Counted from the stretch's first letter, positions 1 through 13,216 are shown. The stretch is DNA of 64,000 nt from Daedaleopsis sinensis (GCA_033807695.1 CM066304.1:1-64000), one strand, 5' to 3'. Numbers and translations are program-made. The notes: generated from the sequence alone by a model not told the origin.

Positions 1-169
1 ACCCTAACCCTAACCCTAACCCTAACCCTAACCCTAACCCTAACCCTAACCCTAACCCTAACCCTAACCCTAACCCTAACCCTAACCCTAACCCTAACCC
101 TAACCCTAACCCTAACCCTAACCCTAACCCTAACCCTAACCCTAACCCTAACCCTAACCCTAACCCTAA
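1..169. repeat. Telomere, (CCCTAA)n
   Basis: About 28 perfect tandem copies of CCCTAA run from the first base to about 169, where the pattern breaks into TTACGTC. The C-rich strand reads 5'->3' inward, so the opposite strand ends in TTAGGG, as expected for the left end of a linear eukaryotic chromosome. TTAGGG is the usual telomere repeat of Agaricomycetes. The window therefore starts inside a real or near-complete chromosome end. Confidence 0.98.
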
Positions 170-1000
170 GTTACGTCTTTCGTTTAAATTCTACTTTTAA
201 AACTCTTTAAACCTTACCCTGCTTCAAAAACAACTCCCTAACACCTTAACACCTGTAACAACACACTACACACCTTCCCTAACAACCTAACACTTTAACA
301 ACACACCGTAACACTCTAACAACACCTGCTGCTTCCCTAACACGCCTTAACAACTCACCTAACAGCTGCACCCCTAACAACATAACACACTCCCTCTACC
401 CGTTCCCTAACACCTTAACAACGTAACAACTGCCCCAACACACCCTCCCTCTTCCCTAACACCGTAACACCATAACACTTCTACTAACAACTGTAACACT
501 CTAGCTGTAACTACCAACACACAACCTACTGCTGCTGCGCACCATTTGTTGCTCCCCTTTAACACTGTAACTACTACTGCTTCCCACCATTTGCTACAAC
601 CCATTAACACCGTAACAACACACCCACCCTGTTGCCCTAACCACCTTAACACTATAACTTTTAACACTGCCTATACAACAACACTTACTGCTTCGCAACA
701 TTTCTTACAACCCTTCACCACTGTAACAACACACACCGCCTAACTACCCCTTAACACCGTAACTTCTAACAACGTCCTCATAACTCCCTGTACAACACTA
801 CCTACTGTTGCGCAACATTCCCTACTTACTGCACCCCAACATCTCTTACACTTCTTCGCAACATGCATTACTCACACTTTAACTGCACTCTTTAACACTG
901 TGCTGCACTTGGTTACTGACTCTGCCGTAACTTATATACTGCTGCTTGTAACAATTTGTAGCACTGCCCAACTACAGCGGGGGGTTAGACCTACACTACT
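170..1000. repeat. Degenerate telomere-adjacent C/A-rich DNA
   Basis: This stretch is dominated by irregular words such as CCCTAACA, CCTTAACA, CTGTAACA and CAACACAC. The top strand is very poor in G from about 180 to 870. It looks like decayed telomeric repeat mixed with AACACC/TAACAC words. The short open frames on both strands follow from the base skew and have no protein-like features. No gene is seen. Confidence 0.8.
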
Positions 1001-1099
1001 CACAATAAATGTTGCGCCACACCACCCTTTGCCAGTACTTGCCTACCATGCTGATATTTACTATTACTACACTGTTACTTGCTTCGCACACTAGCATGC

Positions 1100-1985
1100 T
1101 GCAGTTCATTATTAAGCCGGTGCAGATTATGGTCAGTGCTATACTAGTGATAGTCACCTTCCATGCTTCGCCACATAGTGTCCTGAAGTCAACACTTGAT
1201 GTAATGTCATGACATGCTTCGCACAATAATATGCTGTAGTCAACGCATCAGCTAGCACAGATCATTTGCTGCGCAACATTGATATAGGTTGGCAGTATTT
1301 TATTATAGATTGTAGTTATCGTTGTACCACATCACATTATATTTAGACAGTACTTACTCCGCTATTACTTACCCTGCTGATTGCTGATACTTATTAAGTG
1401 ATGTCATTACATGCTTCGCACAATAATGTGCCGAGGTCAATACTTGAGCTAGCACAGATTAGGTATAGTATGAGTTCGCAGTATTTTATTATAGGCGGTA
1501 GTTGTTGTTGTGCCGCCGCACAATATCTATTACACTACTTACTTATCCTGCTGTTCTTACCCTGCTGATGGTTACCATTGTGATAATATTACATGCTTCG
1601 CACAATAATATGCTGAAGTCAATGCTTGAACAAGTACAGATTAATTACTGCGCAACATTAATCTAGTATAGTACAGTGCAGCAATACTTTATTATAGAGG
1701 GAATGTGCAGCACAACACTCAGCTATGAATAATAGTTCACTATTAGATGTAAAGAATATATATACAGGTACAAATTGTGCAAAGCATGCTGCACACAAAG
1801 TACAACCTCTGATATTATCACCGCACAATATTAGATGCAGCACTACAATAATTTATATTGCATATAGTAGCCTTGCTCTGCTTCGCACAATATTTATATA
1901 ACATGTAGTACATTACAACAATTTGTATAGATGCATCTCTAGCATCGGTTGTGCGACCCTTGCAACAATTGTGCGACCATAGAAT
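1100..1985. repeat. Subtelomeric duplicated block, copy 1
   Basis: AT-rich non-coding DNA that recurs about 1.95 kb further in, at 3075-3960, in the same orientation and with high similarity. For example, the segment around the ATGAATAATAG word at about 1724 matches the one at about 3680. Inside the block the phrase CATGCTTCGCACAATAATATG recurs at intervals, so the block is also built from shorter internal repeats. No convincing coding sequence is present. Confidence 0.85.
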
Positions 1986-2099
1986 TCCTTAGAGAATGTT
2001 GTGGTAAATAGTCAACCTAGCACCTTATTACAGACCAGTGCTTTGCAACAGTAACACCACAATATATATAGTAGCCAACTTGTATGGTCCATAACTTTT

Positions 2100-3065
2100 T
2101 ATCTATTGACTATTATGAAGTGAAACTAGTATGATTAGAAAGCTATTGAACAGGGCTACAAAAAATGAAAACGCTTGTTCGCCTTTTTGGGCGCTTATTT
2201 TGTTACTTTTGTATCGCCAATAACTCCTTAACTAATGGTCATAACAAAGTGAAACTGATATAGTCAGAAAGCTACTGACCCTGGCTATAAAAAACAAAAA
2301 TGCTACTTCGCCTTTTTGGGCGCTTTCTCGCTTACTAAGCGCCCAGGTGCGGTCAATACAACCAGTTATAAGCCCTACTAATAGCAACCCTTCTAATGAC
2401 CCTTCAAAAACCACTTATTACTATACTTAAGCGCACTACAAAAACAAAGACTACCCTCTACCTCCACGGAAACTGGGCGCACAGCCACAATCGTGCAGCC
2501 GTTGGATAGCCCTAGTTCCCACGATACCAAAATGGTCCCTCGTCATCAGGTTCCGGGCGACGGTTCAGCCGGTACAGCCCCTTGTCACTTCTCGTCGCCG
2601 GTTCGTCGCTGGTTCGTCATTGCCCCCTTATACGGTGTATTCTATTGTACCAGCTATCTTGTAACCCTTATAACTCCTTAACTAATGAGTGTTAGAGCGT
2701 GAAATTGATACGTTTAGAAAGCCCTCGCACAGGACTACAAAAAATGTAAACGCTTCCTTGCCTTTTTGGGTGCTTAAACGCTGACTAAGCGCCCAGGTGC
2801 GGTCAATAGTAACACCTACTTATAGCAGACTATTAGAAATACTAATAAGAACCCTTCAAAAAGTAGAGACGACAGAGATCACCCCATAACTCCACGGAAA
2901 CTGGGTGCACAGCCACAATCGTGCACCCGTCGGAAAGCCATGCTTCTCACGATGCCAAAATCATACCTCGTCATCAGGTTCCAGGCGACGGTTCAGGAGA
3001 TATGGCCTTGTCATCACCTCGTCACTCGGAATTAGGGGGCCAAATTCCGGGGATTATAACACTTG
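2100..3065. repeat. Dispersed element X, copy 1
   Basis: Non-coding element also found at 36080-36960 and 42920-43720. Diagnostic phrases are AACTCCTTAACTAATG, TTAGAAAGCCCTCGCACAGG, CTTACTAAGCGCCCAG, CAGCCACAATCGTGCA and a shared terminus near GGGATTATAACACT. It contains two diverged halves that each begin with the AACTCCTTAACTAAT word. No terminal inverted repeats or coding capacity are seen, so it may be a subtelomeric repeat or a non-autonomous transposon. Confidence 0.8.
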
Positions 3066-3074
3066 GTCATTGCA

Positions 3075-3960
3075 GTACTAGTGATAGTCACCTTTCATGC
3101 TTCACCACATAGTGTCCTGAAGTCAACACTTAATGTAACATCATGACATGCTTTGCACAATAATATGCTGTAGTCAACACATCAGCTAGCACAGATTATT
3201 TGCTCCGCAACATTAATGTAGTATAGTATAGGTTGGCAGTATTTTATTATAGATTGTAGTTATTGTTGTACCACAGCACATTATATTTAGACAGTACTTA
3301 CTCTGCTATTACTTACCCTGCCGATTGTTAATACTTATTAAGTGATGTCATTACATGCTTCGCACAATAATATGCTGAAGTTAATACTTGAGCTAGCACA
3401 CATTATTTACTACGCAACATTAGTGAGGAGTGCAACATTGATGTGGTATAGTATGAGTCCATAATAATTTATTATAGGTGGTAGTTGACAGTACTTAATT
3501 ATCCTGCTGTTCTTACCCTGCTGATGATTACTATTGTGATAATATTCCATGCTTCGCACAATAATATGCAGAAGTCAATGCTTGAACTAGTACAGATTAA
3601 TTACTGCGCAACATTAATGTAGTATAGTACAGTGCAGCAATATTTTATTATAGAGGGAATGTGCAGCACAACACTCAGCTATGAATAATAGTACACTATT
3701 AGATGTAAAGAATATATATGCAGGTACAAATGGTGCAAAGCATGCTGCACGCAAAGTACAACCTCTGATATTATCACCACACAATATTAGATGCAGCACT
3801 ACAATAATTTATATTGCACATAGTAGCCTTGCACCGCTTCGCACAATATTTATATACAGTGTAGTGCATTGCAACATTTTGTATAGATGCACCTCTAGCA
3901 TTGGTTGTGCGAGCCTTGCTACAATTGTGCAACCATAGAATTCCTATAGCCAAAGAATAG
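3075..3960. repeat. Subtelomeric duplicated block, copy 2
   Basis: Second copy of the 1100-1985 block in direct orientation, immediately after element X copy 1. Small substitutions and indels separate the two copies, for example an extra GTGCAACATT stretch near 3428. The order block-X-block suggests a tandem duplication or an unequal exchange around element X. No gene is seen. Confidence 0.85.
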
Positions 3961-4129
3961 AATGTTGCTGTAAATAGTTAACCTAGTGTTCTTGTCGATG
4001 CCGACACAACGCAAAAAAACCCGTAGGAAACAGGTACACGCCCATCTGGATATGGGGGTTTGTAACGAAGCATTATTTTGGGGAGACACTATTGCTAGGT
4101 GGGAATGTGGCTAAAGAAGGAGTGGTGAT

Positions 4130-4480
4130 GTAGGCATGTACGTGGCTGTCTCGCGTACATGGATTAGATTGTGGCTGTTAAAATAACATGTTACACATTG
4201 CTTTGGAAAACACAGGCTATAGCTCACATACACGGGCGGGCGGTGTAGCCGGGGTATTCCACATAAATTAGCAGACAAGATGTGTATATACTATAGGGTT
4301 AGGTAGCAATAAAGGCACATATGCAGTGGTCCCGTGTGCACGGATTAACTTGTTTCTATCATAATCAACCATTAGACATGTCTTTCGAAAACAATGACTA
4401 TCGCCCACGTATGTGGCTGGGTCACGTAGTCAGGCTATTCAACAGGAAAACAGCAGCCAGTATAGACATGTCTTTCATAT
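4130..4480. repeat. Diverged two-copy tandem repeat
   Basis: Two related segments of about 160-185 bp, at roughly 4137-4300 and 4318-4480, share an ordered series of words. These include CACGGATTA/CATGGATTA, TTTCGAAAACA/TTTGGAAAACA, GGGCTATTC-like words and AACAGCAG/AATTAGCAG. No coding signal is present. Confidence 0.5.
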
Positions 4481-5230
4481 CATATCCATAATACCCGGCT
4501 AGCTATGCCACACTTCTGTGTGCGCAGCTAGCACGTATCTGCTAAGGGCTCACATTTATACTCTTCGAACTGAAGGAATTCTATGTCTAACCCTAGCCCA
4601 ACACTTACCCACATCTTTTCTCTCCCTTTAAATGCACTGTTCCATTCTTATACGAGTGTATCTGAGAATTTACGAGGTTCTCGTAGGGGCTCGCTGATGG
4701 CGGTTATTTCACTTACAAATGCTTACGAAGAATCAACAAGAAACCAAAAAATTGATTCAATTCTCGAGTCATCTCAAAGGTGTACTACACCGACTGGACT
4801 ATCCTGATTTCTACGAGTACTTACTACCGTCTACAGATTCCTACAAGATAAACCGCATGAGGTTTCACCAGGCCTGAAGTAGCAGCAGGGTTGGACATCT
4901 AAGGCTGCCACATTGTGTCCTAGACTGCCGCCTTCCACATGACTGACCTTGTCCACACAACTCACTCGCATGACATAGCAGAGTTAACTCCCCCTCACAT
5001 GCCTCACTTTGTTCGCACATAAATGTTGCGGTAGAATCTTATGCTATGATGTGAAGATCAACCTGCCTAACCTCATCAGGAACAAGAACTGTGAGATCAT
5101 CAGACATCTAGTAGCAAACAACGCTACTCATGTCTAAGAGAATTGAACATGAAGCCATTCATCGGCAGTCATCCTAAACTTACGTCTGAGAGACTTGTGT
5201 GTAAAGTCATGCATGGACACCACAATTTTA
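4481..5230. other. Gene-free subtelomeric DNA
   Basis: No gene is recognised. One 74-codon open frame at 4583-4807 (+) lacks protein-like features. The words CTTACCCACATCTTTT and CCCTTTAAAT at about 4604-4634 recur at about 36100-36125, just before element X copy 2. This part of the subtelomere is therefore also shared with the inner repeat region. Confidence 0.5.
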
Positions 5231-6046
5231 ATACCGCCTGCTGCTTCGGACTTCCCGGACTGCCAGGTTTCGCACAGTGACCACATTTCGTCTGTCCACC
5301 TTCAAACGCATACGGCCTGCTGCGTCGGACTTCCCGGACTGCCAGGTTTCGCACAGTGACCACATTTTGCACAGTGACCACATTTCGCATACCACCTGCT
5401 ACGTCGGACTTCCCGGACTGCCAGGTTTCGCACAGTGACCACATTTCGTCTGTCCACCTTCAAACGCATACGGCCTGCTGCGTCGGACTTCCCGGACTGC
5501 CAGGTTTCGCACAGTGACCACATTTTGCACAGTGACCACATTTCGCATACCACCTGCTACGTCGGACTTCCCGGACTGCCAGGTTTCGCACAGTGACCAC
5601 ATTTCGCACACCACTGGCTGCGTCGGACTTCCCGGACTGCCAGGTTTCGCACAGTGACCACATTTCGTCTGTCCACCTTCAAACGCATACCGCCTGCTGC
5701 ATCGGACTTCCCGGACTGCCAGGTTTCGCACAGTGACCACATTTTGCATAGTGACCACATTTCGCATACCACCTGCTACGTCGGACTTCCCGGACTGCCA
5801 GGTTTCGCACAGTGACCACATTTCGTCTGTCCACCTTCAAACGCATACCGCCTGCTGCATCGGACTTCCCGGACTGCCAGGTTTCGCACAGTGACCACAT
5901 TTTGCATAGTGACCACATTTCGCATACCACCTGCTACGTCGGACTTCCCGGACTGCCAGGTTTCGCACAGTGACCACATTTCGCACACCACTGGCTGCGT
6001 CGGACTTCCCGGACTGCCAGGTTTCGCACAGTGACCAAGTTTCACC
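5231..6046. repeat. 79/61-bp minisatellite with 377-bp higher-order unit
   Basis: Eleven copies of a core starting CGGACTTCCCGGACTGCCAG are spaced 79, 79, 79, 79, 61, 79, 79, 79, 79 and 61 bp apart, beginning at about 5247, 5326, 5405, 5484, 5563, 5624, 5703, 5782, 5861, 5940 and 6001. The spacer variants alternate, giving a higher-order period of 377 bp (5405 to 5782; 5624 to 6001). The array ends about 120 bp past the stop codon of gene A. Overlapping frames on the minus strand merely translate the repeat. Confidence 0.95.
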
Positions 6047-6166
6047 CTACGACTATACTTTGCCTGTAGTTAACATAGTTGATCAGCATCACCGCGTTGA
6101 TATAATAAATAATCTTTGGTTTTTACATTAATAGGCTTATATCACTGCTGTTTACAAACTATTTTT

Positions 6167-9100
6167 CTAAAAGAACGGGACACCAGCATCATTGTCTGAG
6201 CTTTCCTCCTGTTCGTCTACTTCAAAACCTGGCACAGGTTCAGGTAGGCCATCCAGGTCATCACCATCTTCACGGTCTGAGCTCTCTTCATCCTCCTCTG
6301 GCTCAAATCCTGCAACCACGTGGATACTGCCATCATCACTGTCTGAAATCTCAATGACTTCATCCTCTCCAGCTCTACCTTTGCCCTTTCCAGAAAATCC
6401 AACAATCTCCACAGAAGGTGACCGCAAGACCTCAAATTCCACTGATGGGGCGCGGGTAGCATGGGTTGTCCTTCGAATGTTCGAGGGGCCAGGAGTTGGT
6501 GCATGAGATCCTTGGCGTTGACCGTCACCTTCATCATTTAGGGAGTCATTCAAGTATGACAAGACACTTGGCTGGCGAGGTTGAACGGACACTGCACGAG
6601 CCGATATAATGGACTGCTCGCGAGCGATAGACGGAGCTCGGGACTGAGGAAGGGAGTTGGCAATGAAAGATGGTGCAGGACGGACAAGGAAGGGATTGTC
6701 GTCAGGGAGGGGAGGCATGCGTAGTTCATCCATAGGAGGTGGTGTATCTTCTTCCTCTTCCTCGGCAATAAAGGTCCCCAAGCAGAATTCCACTTCATAC
6801 TCCAACGACTGGTTGAATGCAATGTGAGGGGCAGCAGCATTCTCAGCGTCATCCTCCAGGCTGAAGAACGTGAACTTGTGGCGATCGTGACTGATGGATG
6901 GGATTTTGGTGACCCACATGCGGTCCGAGCTGGTATGAGGCAGCCAAAGAAGTTTCTTGAACTCCTTCAGCACCTTCGAGCGAATGAGCTGAGCTGTGTC
7001 TGGCTTGGCTTGAGTCATGACTTGCATCCAGTCCTGGAAATAACGACAGCTTCCAAAGTTCTGCATGTTCTCTATCTTGGCACCCTTTGGAGGAAAGTAG
7101 CGGTTGAAGAGTGTTGTAGTCCAGAACGCCTCATCACGGGCTCGGATCCATGCGGCACGAAGGGGGATCACTGGGCGCTTGAACATAGCAATAGTGACAC
7201 TGGCTTGCTCAGCGATAGTGAGAGTGGTGTACGCTGGTTCCTTCCGGCTTTTGAGATTGGGGGAGACAGTGATAATGTCGAAGGGGAATTGAGCCCAGAT
7301 CCGATCCACAACAGCGTCAGCATAGAGAAGTCCTTGCCCATCCCTGCCAAGGTCTCGTTCAAATGGCACATCTTCTTCGTCAGAGTCTTCTTGAACGTCT
7401 CGGCCGGCCAACTGCAAACGAGGCTGAAGTCGAACTCCACGGTCATTGAGACCAAAGACGCTAGGAGTTATTGCATCAGGGTTAACGAACTCAATGGGGG
7501 TTGTGTGGGTAACACGATTGCTGGTGCGGAAAGCATTGGCTGGACGACGTCCGAAGGAAATGCCGCCAGCGCCCAAACGAGTTTGAATGTCCGTGATTGA
7601 GGCAGCCTTGTAAAGGATACACAGCTGAGGGAGTTCGAGGATACGCTTGCGGGGTAGGCGCAGCCACTCGCCACGATAATCGCGGAGGATATCGGACACC
7701 ACATACATCCCCTGCTCCTCAGGCACCGGAAGAATTTCGTCTTCATTGAACTCTTGATCCACCAGGTCGTCGTCCATGATATTGTAGCCTTCTGGAGCAC
7801 GTAAGCAGCAGGCATCCCGCAGTGCACGTTCAGCTCGCCAGTCACGTGGACGCGACATAATAGCATTGAGCATATAAATGCATACTGCACCAAGAGTGAG
7901 TGAAGGGACAAGTGACCGAGATTCCGGGGGATAGTGTTGGAATTCATGAAGAACATAGTAGATTGCAATGGTGCGGAAGTTCTTGTAAGCCCTATATATT
8001 GTTTCTTAGTACTGCCAAGAATATCACTGTTGGTAAATAGACGTACCACCAGACATCATTAGGAATTGAAATGATAGACAACTGCAGAAGTCGATCAGAA
8101 AAAGAGAGAAGGGTCTGGTTGACTTTGGGTAGGCGAACGCGGGCCTCGCAGCGAGCAGTGCCATCTTGTGAGGCGCCATCCGCTCCAGCACAAGTATGGA
8201 ATGTGTCAGCTACTTTGAGGAGATCTTCGCAGAGCTTGGGAAGAGGACCAGGGTACAGATCACTTGCTGAGCGCTCGCGAAAGATGCCGTCATGGAGTTG
8301 GTAGGTGATAGACTTGTCCGTGGTGTAGACATTGAGATAGAGCACTTTATCGGCACGACCCCGTTCACCAGGCTCAACCCGGAATCCTGCCAGCTCGAAG
8401 AGATGGCCACTGACGTCGGTGTGGAAATACGATAGTTCGGTGATCTTTTGAGCTTCAGCAGCTGAAATTGAGGGTAGAAGATGTGACACCAGAAGGGGAT
8501 GGGCAACGTCAAGCCATTGCACCACATGATCAGGATGATGGATTTCCACTCCAACGTCAACGAACCATTGATCCATTTCGTTGTGGCTTTGAATGTAGTC
8601 CATATCGAGGTCTTCAATTAGAAGGTTGAAAGCATACTGCCGCTCGATGTCGTCCTCAAATGGGAATGAGTATGCACCCTTTTCCCCCCGAAACTCGATC
8701 TGAAACCATGGAGCACCAAGACGGGGATGGGCACGAAGGGCAGCGCGAAGTTCGTGTGCAAAGACTTGGAGATAGGTCTCTGGGATGTCAATTGAGCTAT
8801 AGTGTAGCCGTCCTTGTTTGTCATGAGCTCGAGTGAGCTCGGTTTCGTAGGAGGCAGGCCAATGAGCTTGATTCTCTGGCAGAATCTTTTTGATAGTAGG
8901 ACGGATGCCTTGATTGTAGATTGCAGCAACATCGACAGGTTGAATAGCAGGGGGGAGGTCTTCACGATAGAGTTGAGGGAAAAAGAGGCGTACTTGACGG
9001 CGAACACCAAAACGTCCAATGCATATGTTGGGGATTTTGTGTGCAGGGATCTTCCTATTGCCCTATAATATGGTGAGTCATATAGGCTAACTGCGCTAGA

Positions 9101-9454
9101 CAGACATACCACAGTGAGCTCAATATGGAGTGTTTTTGTGAGAGTGTCGGCAAATGAAGGAACAGGATAGATAGACAGGGGCCGTTTGAAAGGAAGACGG
9201 GTAGAGAAGCCAACAAGGGAGTCAAAGTCGCCACGCAAGGAGACCATTTGGCGTGTCGGAAACACAGCACCTTGGCGAGGGTTGACTACAACACGGAACT
9301 CCTCATCATCAAGCTCGAGACGGCCAGCAAGCATCATCCTGATAAACTTGTCAATGCTATCTGGAGTGCCTTCCTCGACAAAAGCTTGAGCATGAGTGAC
9401 AAGCTGAGGAAGACCAAGAACTAGAGGGCGGAGAAACTCGTCAGGGTGCTCCAT
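6167..9454 (-). CDS. Gene A: large conserved-type protein of unknown function (1,061 aa)
   Basis: Three exons, 9454-9110, 9062-8047 and 7991-6167 (345, 1016 and 1825 nt), join in one open frame. The introns have GTATGT and GTACGT donors, and the second has a TACTAAG-like branch box. No signal peptide or membrane segment is seen. Visible landmarks are a W-F-V-D-V-G-V-E motif near residue 280 and NVYTTDKSITYQL near 360. The C-terminal third is Ser/Pro-rich and ends in a long acidic tail with EEEEED and SDSDDGS runs, likely disordered and nuclear in character. The style matches multi-copy Agaricomycete hypothetical proteins that I recall only loosely, so no function is assigned. It is the most telomere-proximal gene and is transcribed toward the telomere, like genes B, C and D. 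The ATG was chosen because a TATA box lies about 105 bp upstream and the first exon is open from there. Confidence 0.85.
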
Positions 9455-9555
9455 TGTGCAGTAAGGGGCTATGTGGGGTGGTGGTTGTCGTGGTGGGGTG
9501 GTGGTCGTAGTGGGAAGAGGGAAAGAGGGAGAAAGCCACACCCAGAGGCCTCCAC

Positions 9556-9563
9556 GTATATAT
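9556..9563 (-). promoter_or_regulatory. TATA box of gene A
   Basis: TATATATA on the minus strand lies about 105 bp upstream of the gene A start codon, followed by a pyrimidine-rich leader (CTTTCTCCCTCTTTCCC). Position and context fit a core promoter. Confidence 0.6.
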
Positions 9564-12500
9564 AACGAACGACTCTAATGTCTCAGCCGCAATCACACAG
9601 TGATCACAAATTTTCTGATCACTAATTAGGCACTGATGGTCTCAGATTGCTGATTATCATCAGATGATCCATAAGTTAATTTTACATGTAAATTCTCCAG
9701 CCCAATTATGAAAGACCATGAATATTTATTATAGGCGCAGAGCACACCGTGGTCCTGCTCATGATGACTCACCTCAGCACCGTGGGTAGTCGACAGCGGC
9801 CGGACGGATGAGCCCTAGGTCAGGTATTGTTGTACGGTCACGTGAACGCGAACGTGGACATCTCAGACGTCTACGGAGCTTGTGGGAGCAATATGCCCAC
9901 CCAGAGAAACATGACTGCGTGTGGCGCAACGGGCCGTGCGCAATCGTATTGAATGCGGCCTCGTGCGCCGGTTCGAGACGGCGAACGACATACGCGGACG
10001 TCCCAGACGTCCACTGAGCGGGGGTGAGCAATGTCCCCGGGGGGAGAGACGACAGCGCGAGTGGAGCTGTCGGCCGTGCGGAACAGTACTGACTGCGGCG
10101 GCTCGGGACGCCAACAGCAGACCGCCCGCGAGACTGATACGGCCGACGCGGACGTCCGAGACGTTGACGCGGCCAGGTGCATGGTACTTGCCTGCGCGGG
10201 GAAACGACATAGCAAGTAGCGCTGGGGCTCGGGCCCAGTGTCCGTGTCGGTCATCAAGACGGCACTGCCGTACGACTGCGAACGGCCGAGGCGGACGCTG
10301 AGACGTCACAGCGGGGGTCCGGGAGTGAGTGGGTCCCTGGGGGTAGAAACAAGAGCTTGGGTGAGAGTCACACTCGGGGCCGTGCGCAGCAGTACTCACC
10401 GCGGCGGCATGCGTAGCGGCCGGATGCACAAGGCCTGGGTCTTCGGACTGTCGTACGAGACAGCGGACGGCGGACGCGTTGCGCAATGGTAGTGACTGCG
10501 GCGGGGGAGTCCGTCAACAGTGCACGGCCGAACGAGGCTGCCAACGGTGGAAACGGACGTCCGAGACGTCGACGGGCCCTTGCGCGTGGTACGTGGCTCC
10601 GCGCCGAAACAACAGCGCGAGTAGGACGTCTGCGGCTTGACTGAGATGCGGGCGTGCGTAGATGGAACGCGGGAGAGGCGCAGCGGGCGGTGCGCACTTG
10701 TAGAAACTGCGGCGGCGCCGGCAGTCAACACCGGACCGCGGTACGAGACTGCCAAGGGCGGAACCGGACGTCCGAGACGTCGACGGGCCCATGGCCGTGG
10801 TGCGTCCCCTGGGCGGAGAACCGACAGGGCGAGTGGCGCTGCGGGCTGGGAGCTGTGGCCCCCGTGGGGCCATCTGGCATTAAGAGCGCACCGCGTACGA
10901 CTGCGAACATCTGAGACGTCGCAAGAGGGTGGTCCGGAGTGAGGGGATCCCTGCGGGAACAAACAAGAGCGCGGGTGAGACTCGCACTCGTGGCCGGGGG
11001 CATCAGTACTCACCTAGGCGACGTGCGTAGTCAACAGCGGCCGTGTCCCGCGTGTGCCGCACTGCCAGCGGGGGCGTGCTGCGCGCGAGCTCGCATGGTC
11101 ACGCCACGCTCCATCCGGCGTCCGCCACACTCCGAGACGCGGGGACCTGCAGAGATGAATAGTAAGCGTCCGGCTCGGGAGACGTGTGCACGCTGCGTGA
11201 CTTACCCTGCGGTATCAGCGTCGGCGTCCTTGCCCGCCAGACGCGACGCTCTCAGAGGGCGTGCCCGGGACCGACTCGACTCAGAAGAACTGGGGCGGCA
11301 CATACTACAGGTGTCAGGTCAGCTTCAAATTGGGCAAGTACAAAGATCGAATCAGATGTACCTGTCCGCGAAGATCGCAACCGCATCGCGACGAGCGTGC
11401 GAGCGTGAGGCAAACTGCCAGAGGTAAGTGTCTACCTCGCGCAGTCGTACCGGCGTGTGCGCGGGAAGCCGGCCACATCGGTGACGGACGTCTCAGACGT
11501 CCGTCCCCGCTGGAACGGCCGCTGTCGAGCGGCACGTCTCAACGTGAATCCTACTCGGTCCATGTGAGCGGGTTAGTAGCACTGCGTAGAAGTGGACTTA
11601 CAGGCCATCAGAGCTCGAGCGCGGACGTCTGAGACGTCGACGGGCGGTGGAGGGCTGCGGAGGATACGTGAGGCCGGCCACAACGGAGCCGGGCGGAGAC
11701 GTGCGTCTCCGCTGTGTCGGGAGTTGGCGTTGTAGGTGAAGAACGGGGACATCCCCAACGTAGCTGCTAGGCGGTAGATGTCAGCGGGAGCCTACGACAA
11801 TGAAGGCAAAGGACATACAGCGCTTCAGAGTAGGAGAGTGGACGTCCGAGACGTCGACAGACGTGAAGGGGATTGAGGCATGCGGGAGGCCGGCATCAGC
11901 GGGAACGAACGTCTCTGATGTTCGTCTCCACTGTGGAGTGAGTTCGCGAGTTGTACGTGAGAGCCGGGCGTCGAGCTGGACGTCCAGACGTAGATCGTAG
12001 GCTGCAAATGTGAGCAGAAGCTTAGCACAAGGGAAAAAATAGACTTAGCGCGATTCAGACCGCGCAGGCGGACATCCGAGAACTTGACGGGACGTGGAGG
12101 AGCTTGGAGCATCCGGGAGGCCGGCGTCAGCCGTGATGGACGTCTCATACGTCCGTCTCCGCTGTAGGTGAACAACGTTGTAGGTGAACAACGGGGGGTA
12201 GAGCGGGACATCCCCAACGTGGATGCTAGGCGGGAGATGTCAGCGGGAGCTTAGCACAGCGTAGAACAGTACTCACAGCGCTTCAGAGCTCGAGCGCGGA
12301 CTTCCGAGACATCGACCGGCCGCGAAGCCTAACCAAACTGTACGTGGACGTGGACGAGCTTTGTCAAAGTGAGAGCACGGGTCGCACGGCGGCCGTGCTC
12401 ATGATTACTCTCCTCGGTGCCGTTGGTAGTCAACAGCGGCCGGCGGGACAAGCCCGGGGTCAAGGTAGCGTTGTACGGGACTGCAAACGGCGGATGCGGA

Positions 12501-13216
12501 CGTCTCAGACGTCCAGACAGCTTGTGGGAGCAACGTGCCCACGCAGAGAGACATGAGTGCGTGCAGCGCAGCGGGCTGTGCGCAATAGTATTGAATGCGA
12601 CTTAGTGCGCGCGTGCGGAACGGCCTACAACGGATGCCGACGTCCCAGACGTCCACGCGGCTTGGGGGAGCAATGTGCCCGCGAGGAGAGACGTGCGCGA
12701 GTGGCGCTGCGGGCGGTGCGCAACAGGACTGACTGCGGTGGCGGCGGCGCCGGTCAACAGCAGACCGCCTGCGAGGCTGCCAAAGCGGAAGCGGACGTCC
12801 TCGACGTCGACGGGGCCTAGTGCGTGGTATGCGCCTGCGCGGAGAAACGACAGAGCAAGTGGCGCTGGGGGCTGCGGCCCGAGTGGCCGTGTCGGTCATC
12901 AAGAGCGCACGGCCGTAGGACTACGACCGTCGGAGGAGGACGCTGAGACGTCGCAGGGGGTGGTCCGGAGTGAGTGGGTCCGTGCGGGAACAAACGAGAG
13001 CGCGGGTGAGACTTGCACTCGCGACCGTGGGCATCAGTACTCACCTCCGCAGCGTGCGTAGTCAAAAGCGGCCAGACGCACGACGCGTCCTACAAGACGA
13101 ACAGCGGACACGGATGTTCTAGACGCCTCCGTGGGTTGTCCGAGATGCGGGCCTGCTTGGATAGAACAGGATAGAACGCGCGAGAGGCGCTGCCGGCCGG
13201 GCGAATTAGTACCGAC

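Noticed and set aside
407..1226. Small frames in the telomere-adjacent C/A-rich DNA
   Set aside because: Cys/Val/Thr-rich translations of skewed repeats.
5231..6046. CRISPR-like array
   Set aside because: Units are 61-79 bp with no unique spacers, in a eukaryotic chromosome; it is a minisatellite.
6192..7600. Plus-strand frames of 104 and 258 codons opposite gene A
   Set aside because: Antisense to a three-exon gene whose frame and splice sites fit exactly.
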